A stretch of 19,227 nt of DNA from CAWUJT01 sp963922715 (GTDB taxonomy: Bacteria > Pseudomonadota > Alphaproteobacteria > Rhodobacterales > Rhodobacteraceae), in NCBI GenBank assembly GCA_963922715.1, contig CAWUJT010000038.1:1-19227 (forward strand), read 5' to 3'. This document shows, piece after piece, positions 14,408-19,227 of the stretch. The notes below the pieces were generated by a model. The model ran no database searches. It saw only the letters and a list, made by a program, of their open reading frames with translations, and was not told where the DNA came from. Positions within the stretch are counted from its first letter, which is position 1, and every line of letters begins with the position of its first letter. A program made the position numbers and the translations under genes.

Positions 14408-16249
14408 ATGGTGCGGATCGAAAACATCTCTTACAGCATTGCGGGGCGGTCTTTATTTGAAAATGCCTCTGCAACAATCCCTACAGGGCACAAGGTGGGG
14501 CTGATCGGCCGTAATGGCGCGGGCAAAACAACGCTGTTTCGTTTAATCTCTGGCGAAGAGATCGTGTCGGAAGGGCAAATTACTCTGCCCAAGCGTGCCC
14601 GACTTGGGGGCGTGAATCAGGAAGTGCCGGCCTCTGAGACATCTCTTCTGGATACTGTCTTGGCCTCTGACACGGAACGCCATGCCCTTTTGGAGGAAGC
14701 GGAACGCGTGACAGACGCCTATCGTATTGCCGCGATTCAAACCCGATTGGCGGAGATAGATGCCTGGTCTGCCGAGGCCCGCGCAGCCGCGATCTTGCAA
14801 GGTCTTGGGTTTTCAACGGCAGAGCAGTCCGAGCCTTGTGCGAATTTTTCAGGCGGCTGGCGGATGCGCGTCGCCCTGGCAGGCGTGTTGTTTGCCCAAC
14901 CCGATCTCCTTTTGCTTGATGAGCCGACCAATTACCTGGATTTAGAAGGGGCGCTGTGGTTGGAAAACTATCTTGCGAAATACCCCCATACCGTTTTGAT
15001 CGTCTCCCATGATCGTGGCCTTTTGAACCGTGCGGTCACAGGTATCCTACACCTCGAAAATCGTACCCTAACCTATTATCAAGGCCCCTACGACCAATTT
15101 GCCCAGCAACGCGCGGCTCGCCATGCGCTGATGACCGCAGAAGCAAAAAAGCAAGAAGCCCGGCGCGCGCATCTGCAAAGTTTCGTGGATCGGTTCAAAG
15201 CGAAAGCGACCAAAGCAAAACAGGCCCAAAGCCGGGTGAAGATGTTGGAGAAGATGACACCAATCAATCTTCCCGAGGATAGTCATGAAATAAGATTTCA
15301 CTTTCCCCAGCCTGTTGAATTGTCCCCGCCCATTCTACGTCTGGAAGATGCCGCTGCGGGATATGGTGGCCGGGATGTTCTCAGCAAGCTTGACCTTAGG
15401 ATAGACCAAGATGATCGTATCGCTCTGTTAGGTCGGAATGGACAAGGGAAGTCGACACTGTCGAAAATTTTGGCAGGTGAATTGACACTGACAAAAGGCG
15501 CGCGTTTTGCCGCGAAGAAGCTGAAGATAGGATACTTTGCTCAGCATCAGATGGACAGTTTGCATGCCGATGAGACCCCATTGGACCATCTGGTGCGCGC
15601 CCTGCCGGATATTCCGCCTGTTAAACTCCGCGCAAAACTCGCCTCCTTTGGTCTTGGTGTCGCACAGGCAGAGGTTTTGGTTGCAAAGCTTTCGGGCGGA
15701 CAAAAAGCACGGCTCGCCCTGTTGCTGGCCACGTTGGATGCGCCACAGCTTTTGATCCTGGATGAGCCTACGAACCATCTTGATATGGAAAGCCGCGAAG
15801 CGCTTGTGGACGCTTTGACAACCTATGAGGGTGCGGTGGTGCTCGTCAGCCATGATATGCACCTTCTAAACCTTGTGGCCGACAGATTATGGCTGGTTCA
15901 AGAGGGCCGGGTCAGCCAATATACCGATGATCTTGAAGCCTATCGCCTAGGTCTTTTGGGCGGCGCCAAAGAGACTATGAAACCGAAAAGGCAAGAACAA
16001 CCTACAAAAGCGCCCGATGTTCAGGCCCTGAAGGCCGATGTGCGCCAGTGTGAAGAACGTATCAAGAAAATCACCGATATGCATAGAAAACTGCAAGAAA
16101 AACTGTCAGATCCCAGTTTGTATGAGGCCGATCGTGCCCAGGATCTTGAATTGTGGAGCCGCAAATATTCCGAGGTCTCCGAAGGTTTGGAACGTGCAGA
16201 ATATCTCTGGATGGCGGCGCTTGAGCGTTTGGACGCGGCCAATACATGA
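14408..16249 (+). CDS. ABC-F family ATPase, YheS type
   Basis: This 613-residue protein has two ATP-binding cassettes and no membrane segment; ABC-F proteins act on ribosomes. Cassette 1 has Walker A GRNGAGKTT (34-42), signature FSGGWRMR (S148) and Walker B LLLLDEPTNYLD (D171). The inter-cassette linker has AHLQSFVDRFKAKATKAKQA, a stretch nearly identical in style to E. coli YheS. Cassette 2 has GRNGQGKST (342-350), signature LSGGQKAR (S429) and LILDEPTNHLD (D452). A helical C-terminal extension (about 535-613) is probably a coiled coil. Its role should be ribosome rescue or translation modulation; antibiotic resistance is not implied. No clear ribosome binding site precedes the ATG. It overlaps the MarC gene by ATGA, suggesting one operon. 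Confidence 0.94.
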   Translation: MVRIENISYSIAGRSLFENASATIPTGHKVGLIGRNGAGKTTLFRLISGEEIVSEGQITLPKRARLGGVNQEVPASETSLLDTVLASDTERHALLEEAERVTDAYRIAAIQTRLAEIDAWSAEARAAAILQGLGFSTAEQSEPCANFSGGWRMRVALAGVLFAQPDLLLLDEPTNYLDLEGALWLENYLAKYPHTVLIVSHDRGLLNRAVTGILHLENRTLTYYQGPYDQFAQQRAARHALMTAEAKKQEARRAHLQSFVDRFKAKATKAKQAQSRVKMLEKMTPINLPEDSHEIRFHFPQPVELSPPILRLEDAAAGYGGRDVLSKLDLRIDQDDRIALLGRNGQGKSTLSKILAGELTLTKGARFAAKKLKIGYFAQHQMDSLHADETPLDHLVRALPDIPPVKLRAKLASFGLGVAQAEVLVAKLSGGQKARLALLLATLDAPQLLILDEPTNHLDMESREALVDALTTYEGAVVLVSHDMHLLNLVADRLWLVQEGRVSQYTDDLEAYRLGLLGGAKETMKPKRQEQPTKAPDVQALKADVRQCEERIKKITDMHRKLQEKLSDPSLYEADRAQDLELWSRKYSEVSEGLERAEYLWMAALERLDAANT

Positions 16250-16872
16250 CTTATGCAGACTTCATTACCGCGTTCGTGGCACTTTTTGTCATCATCGATC
16301 CTATCGGCCTCGCGCCCATTTTTGTCGCGCTGACAATCGGGCTATCCCCTCAGGTTCGTCGTCAAGTCGCCTTACGTGCGGTTGTGATTTCCGCCGTGAT
16401 TTTGATAGTGTTCGCTTTAAGCGGACAAGCTGTCCTAAGCTTTCTAGGCATCTCATTACCAGCTTTTAGAATCGCCGGTGGTTTGCTGCTATTTTTGACG
16501 GCGCTCGACATGCTTTTTGAACGGCGCAGCAAACGTCGCGAAGGGCAAGCGTCCGCCCATAGCCATCCGCTTGAAAACGACCCGTCTGTGTTTCCGCTGG
16601 CCTTGCCTTTGATTGCTGGGCCTGGGGCGATTGCGACGATTATTTTGCTGGTCGGTGACAATCGGGGAGACCTGCTTCATATTGGTTTTGTCATTGCTGT
16701 CATGCTGTCTGTTTTATTGCTTGTTCTGTTGCTGTTTCTGCTTGGGGCGCGTTTGGAAAAATTTTTAGGCCCAACAGGGATAAATGTTATCACACGCATT
16801 TTTGGTATGCTTTTGGCGGCCCTGTCTGTTCAATTTGTTCTTGATGGCTTAACGGCTGTTTGGGGAGCCTAA
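16246..16872 (+). CDS. MarC/YhgN-family integral membrane protein
   Basis: This 208-residue inner-membrane protein has about six transmembrane segments. It shows the family pattern: FVIIDPIGLAPIF near the N-terminus, RIAGGLLLFLTALDML (75-90), and PLALPLIAGPGAIATIILL in the middle. The family name comes from an old link to multiple antibiotic resistance that was later withdrawn; function and substrate are unknown. It overlaps the ABC-F stop (ATGA), and the next gene begins four bases after its stop, so it is the middle gene of a three-gene operon. Nothing in the sequence indicates what is transported, if anything. Confidence 0.93.
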   Translation: MTYADFITAFVALFVIIDPIGLAPIFVALTIGLSPQVRRQVALRAVVISAVILIVFALSGQAVLSFLGISLPAFRIAGGLLLFLTALDMLFERRSKRREGQASAHSHPLENDPSVFPLALPLIAGPGAIATIILLVGDNRGDLLHIGFVIAVMLSVLLLVLLLFLLGARLEKFLGPTGINVITRIFGMLLAALSVQFVLDGLTAVWGA

Positions 16873-16876
16873 TGAT

Positions 16877-17473
16877 ATGACCACACTGGACGATACTGAG
16901 ATCGCATCGTTGATTTATCTGAGCATTTTGTTGTTTGTCGTTCTTGGCGCCTACATCGCCAATGAGCGTTTGCGTGGGTCACAAAAACTTCAACAGGCAG
17001 CGATTTGGCTGCTGATTTTTCTAGGGGCCATCGCCATCGCGGGTATGTGGCCAACGCTTTCGCGTGTTGTGACCGGCAGACCTTTGGTCGCTGAATTCGA
17101 TGAAGGGACAGTCATATCAGTGTTACGAGAACCGGACGGACATTATTACATGACCCTTGATGTCAACAATGTCCCCCTTCGCTTTGTGATCGATACAGGC
17201 GCAACGCAAATTGTTCTGAGCAGACAAAGTGCAGAAGCCGTGGGCATAGATGTCTCTGGGCTGACGTTTTTAGGCCGTGCCAACACCGCCAATGGTGTGG
17301 TGCGCACAGCCCCCATTCGTTTAGAAGAAATCCGGTTGGGGCCCTTGATCGATACCAATGTGCCCGCTGTGGTGAACAGTGGCGATTTGTTTGAAAACTT
17401 ACTGGGGATGTCTTATCTGCAAAATTTCGGCCGCATTGAAATCAGAGGCAATATTTTACGACTCATCCGCTAA
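16877..17473 (+). CDS. Membrane-tethered retropepsin-like aspartic protease (TIGR02281 type)
   Basis: This 198-residue protein has two N-terminal transmembrane helices (about 11-29 and 41-58), followed by a single retropepsin-like domain. The catalytic motif is FVIDTGATQIVLS with Asp106-Thr-Gly-Ala. The second conserved block is NLLGMSYLQNFGRIEI (174-189), and ANTANGVVRTAPI lies where the flap region would be. A single domain must dimerise to form an active site, as in retroviral and clan AA bacterial proteases. With a hairpin of two helices, the N-terminus and protease domain should lie on the same side of the membrane; which side is not certain. GGGGAG at 16862-16867 is a good ribosome binding site. 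It is the last gene of the ABC-F/MarC operon. Substrates are unknown. Confidence 0.88.
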   Translation: MTTLDDTEIASLIYLSILLFVVLGAYIANERLRGSQKLQQAAIWLLIFLGAIAIAGMWPTLSRVVTGRPLVAEFDEGTVISVLREPDGHYYMTLDVNNVPLRFVIDTGATQIVLSRQSAEAVGIDVSGLTFLGRANTANGVVRTAPIRLEEIRLGPLIDTNVPAVVNSGDLFENLLGMSYLQNFGRIEIRGNILRLIR

Positions 17474-17477
17474 ACTC

Positions 17478-17500
17478 TATCCAATTTGGTCGCCTGGATA
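17478..17500. terminator. Weak hairpin after the retropepsin gene
   Basis: TATCCA at 17478-17483 and TGGATA at 17495-17500 form 6-bp arms with an 11-base loop, four bases after the stop. Position suggests an operon end, but the stem is short and has no T-run. Confidence 0.3.
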
Positions 17501-17639
17501 ACATCGGAACGCTTTATGAAATTGTATCCCGTTTGAGAGTGTGGTGCACAGATATTGTTTGGATCACCATATGAAGGTGTTGCGCGTTGATCCACCAAAA
17601 CTTATGCCACCGTGCTAAACGGGCAGTCAGAGACAGCAA

Positions 17640-17660
17640 CGCTTTGTAGAAATCAAAGCG
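17640..17660. terminator. Hairpin downstream of the FAD dehydrogenase gene
   Basis: CGCTTTG at 17640-17646 and CAAAGCG at 17654-17660 are perfect 7-bp arms with a 7-base loop, lying 14 bases past the 3' end of the minus-strand dehydrogenase gene. It is a plausible terminator for that gene, although without a clear T-run. The rest of the 201-base gap (17474-17674) shows no gene. Confidence 0.4.
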
Positions 17661-17674
17661 ATGACGTTAAAGCA

Positions 17675-19054
17675 CTAGGTTAATGGGGGAATGACCTTTC
17701 CGGGATTAAGACGTCCTTCGGGATCGAGCGCTTGCTTCACCGCACTCATGACTTTCAAAGCGACAGGGTCCTTGTGGCGTTTTAGGGTGAGACGCTTGGA
17801 TTGACCAATCCCATGTTCCGCGGAAATAGATCCGCCATGTTCGACAGTGACGGCATCAATCTCAGCCTGTATTGTGGAATGATGACCAGGCGCGTCCCTT
17901 TTGGGATAAACCGCGAAATGTAGATTGCCATCTCCAAGATGCGCGACGGTGATCTCTTCCATATTATCTTCTATTTGGGACAACCGCTTTCGCACAATCG
18001 TCAAAAATGACGTGATCTTATCCAGTGGAAGACAAATATCTGCAACCACAGATGGGGTTCCATCAAAGATAATTTCACCCGCGGCTTCCCGGCAGGCCCA
18101 AATCCCTTGGCGCTGTGTTTCGTTTTGGGCGATGACGGCTTCTTTCACCTCTCCGTTATCAAGGGCCTGTGTCAGATGTTCCTCTAGAACTCTCTGGAGG
18201 TCTGAAGGCCCGCCCAACTCAATCATCACATTGGTCTCGAAGATATCGTCGATTGGCAGATATAGGTCAGGCCTGTGACGCTTGAGGCGCGTCAAATAGG
18301 AGCGCGGCATGTACTCATAAGCCTCAACCGCGTTGCTCGAGGCCCTTTGCAGGCGACTCAAAAAGTCCAAAGCGGTGTCAATCGACGCAAATGCGACTTG
18401 TGCTGTAGCATAGGCCTCGGGCTTTGGGCTGAGTTTCAAAACGGCAGCCGTGATAATCCCAAGAGTACCCTCAGCACCGATAAACAGCTCTCTCAAAGCG
18501 TAGCCTGAATTGTCCTTGTGCAGCTCACCCATCAGATCAAGCACCTCTCCAGAGGCCAGAACAACCTCTAAACCCAGGCAAAGCCCGCGGGTCGCGCCGT
18601 ATTTGACAACATTTGATCCGCCTGCATTTGTTGATAGGCAACCCCCGATCCGTGCTGATCCACGGGCACCAAACGTCAGGGGAAAAATGAGATCATGTTT
18701 GGCAACGGCATCGTGTATCTGTTGCAAAATAACCCCTGCTTCGACAATGGCGACGCGACTGCCGGGTTTGATGGCGCGGATATTATTCAACCGCTCGAGC
18801 GAAATAATGAGTTCCCCACGGGCCTGACCGCCCCCAACCAGCCCTGTATTTCCGCCCAAAGGCACAACGGCAACGCGATGTTGTGCTGCAATTTTCATCA
18901 CTTGGGAGACGTCTTCGGTTGATCCAGGCCGTATGACGGCGCCGGGCGCTGAGGGATATGCCCCCGTCCAGTCTTGTGCGTAAGGTGCCATGGCTGCACC
19001 TGTCAGGACATGGTTCTGGCCAAGCCTGTCCCGAAGATCATTTAAAATTGTCAT
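17675..19054 (-). CDS. FAD-linked 2-hydroxyacid dehydrogenase (D2HGDH/GlcD/Dld type)
   Basis: This is a 459-residue flavoprotein of the FAD_binding_4 plus FAD-oxidase_C family, which oxidises D-2-hydroxyacids such as 2-hydroxyglutarate, lactate or glycolate. FAD-binding landmarks are PLGGNTGLVGGG (65-76), RGSARIGGCLSTNAGGSN (131-148), KYGATRG (151-157) and FIGAEGTLGIIT (191-202). The C-terminal domain has AHLGDGNLHF (about 370-379), the metal/substrate histidine motif, then SAEHGIG and a DPEGRLNPGK ending. Resemblance is strongest to the D-2-hydroxyglutarate dehydrogenase branch, but substrate is not certain. No signal peptide or membrane segment is seen. The ATG at 19054 was preferred over an upstream start at 19108 because MTILNDL begins the family domain directly and the longer form adds an unrelated leader. 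The ribosome binding site is weak. Confidence 0.9.
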   Translation of the reverse strand: MTILNDLRDRLGQNHVLTGAAMAPYAQDWTGAYPSAPGAVIRPGSTEDVSQVMKIAAQHRVAVVPLGGNTGLVGGGQARGELIISLERLNNIRAIKPGSRVAIVEAGVILQQIHDAVAKHDLIFPLTFGARGSARIGGCLSTNAGGSNVVKYGATRGLCLGLEVVLASGEVLDLMGELHKDNSGYALRELFIGAEGTLGIITAAVLKLSPKPEAYATAQVAFASIDTALDFLSRLQRASSNAVEAYEYMPRSYLTRLKRHRPDLYLPIDDIFETNVMIELGGPSDLQRVLEEHLTQALDNGEVKEAVIAQNETQRQGIWACREAAGEIIFDGTPSVVADICLPLDKITSFLTIVRKRLSQIEDNMEEITVAHLGDGNLHFAVYPKRDAPGHHSTIQAEIDAVTVEHGGSISAEHGIGQSKRLTLKRHKDPVALKVMSAVKQALDPEGRLNPGKVIPPLT

Positions 19055-19101
19055 ATGTGTTACCGGTATTTCAATGATTGATCGCGATGTTGAAATTAGC
19101 C

Positions 19102-19131
19102 TTGCCATATGCGGGCGCGTTGCGCTAGATG
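19102..19131 (+). promoter_or_regulatory. Probable promoter of the tRNA gene
   Basis: TTGCCA at 19102-19107 (five of six matches to the -35 consensus) is followed after 18 bases by TAGATG at 19126-19131 as a weak -10. This places transcription start just ahead of the tRNA at 19141. Spacing and position fit; the -10 is poor. Confidence 0.45.
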
Positions 19132-19140
19132 CAGTTTGTC

Positions 19141-19217
19141 GGCGGAGTAGCTCAGTCGGTTAGAGCAGCGGAATCATAATCCGCGTGTCGGGGGTTCAAG
19201 TCCCTCCTCCGCTACCA
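19141..19217 (+). tRNA. tRNA-Met (CAU anticodon), probably elongator
   Basis: A complete 77-base cloverleaf can be drawn. The acceptor stem pairs 19141-19147 (GGCGGAG) with 19207-19213 (CTCCGCT), with A as discriminator and an encoded CCA end at 19215-19217. The D-stem is GCTC/GAGC. The anticodon stem GCGGA/TCCGC closes a seven-base loop ATCATAA with anticodon CAT at 19175-19177. The T-arm is GGGGG-TTCAAGT-CCCTC. The first acceptor pair is G-U, not the C-A mismatch of initiator tRNA, and the anticodon stem lacks the three consecutive G-C pairs of initiators, so elongator Met is favoured. A CAU tRNA can also be isoleucine-2 after lysidine modification; overall similarity to alphaproteobacterial elongator Met, from memory, argues against that. 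Confidence 0.92.
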
Positions 19218-19227
19218 CAGGACATGA

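Noticed and set aside
17474..17674. Small RNA or small gene in the 201-base gap
   Set aside because: Only two short hairpins are visible; no promoter-like boxes, open frame with ribosome binding site, or known RNA fold could be supported.
17675..19054. FAD dehydrogenase as the missing sulfolactate dehydrogenase of the suy operon
   Set aside because: It lies more than 8 kb away behind unrelated operons and resembles the general D-2-hydroxyglutarate dehydrogenase branch; nothing ties it to sulfolactate.
19141..19217. tRNA gene as an integration (att) site for a mobile element
   Set aside because: No integrase gene or direct repeat of the tRNA 3' end was seen in the window, and the sequence ends ten bases after the tRNA.

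Overview
The window looks like an ordinary chromosomal stretch of a marine-type alphaproteobacterium, most likely in the Rhodobacterales (roseobacter group). This is an inference from the gene set, protein style and gene order: adrenodoxin-type ferredoxin, FG-GAP protein, purD, xseA, ndk, YheS-type ABC-F and marC. Organosulfonate use through a SuyAB-like enzyme is also typical of that group. No insertion sequence, phage gene, integrase or CRISPR array was seen.

Layout. (1) 7-1649: msrA (repair of oxidised methionine), then two small secreted proteins facing each other. One resembles the periplasmic ClpP/crotonase-like COG3904 group and the other is unknown. (2) 1752-5907: a tightly overlapping three-gene surface-polysaccharide module. 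It holds a membrane-anchored protein of unknown role, a Wzy/O-antigen-ligase-type membrane protein, and a fused Wzz/BY-kinase (Wzc/ExoP type) that lacks the usual C-terminal tyrosine cluster. No glycosyltransferase, flippase or export porin gene is present. (3) 5949-9188: a GntR/UTRA regulator divergent from a three-gene operon best read as suyA-suyB-comC. This would reduce sulfopyruvate to (R)-sulfolactate and split it to pyruvate and sulfite. A small palindrome in the divergent gap is a good operator candidate.

(4) 9355-13655: [2Fe-2S] ferredoxin overlapping a secreted FG-GAP protein, then purD (minus), xseA (plus) and a small secreted cysteine-containing protein (minus). (5) 13880-17473: ndk (minus), then an apparent operon of YheS-type ABC-F ATPase, MarC-family membrane protein and a membrane-tethered retropepsin-like aspartic protease. 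(6) 17675-19217: an FAD-dependent 2-hydroxyacid dehydrogenase (D2HGDH/GlcD type, minus) and a tRNA with CAU anticodon, probably elongator tRNA-Met, at the right edge.

The parts most worth a second look are the compact polysaccharide module with its tyrosine-poor BY-kinase and unknown first gene, and the minimal sulfolactate operon with its own regulator. The small ClpP-like secreted protein and the ABC-F/MarC/retropepsin operon come next. I did not find convincing evidence of a wholly new system. Functional names rest on remembered family motifs, not on searches.
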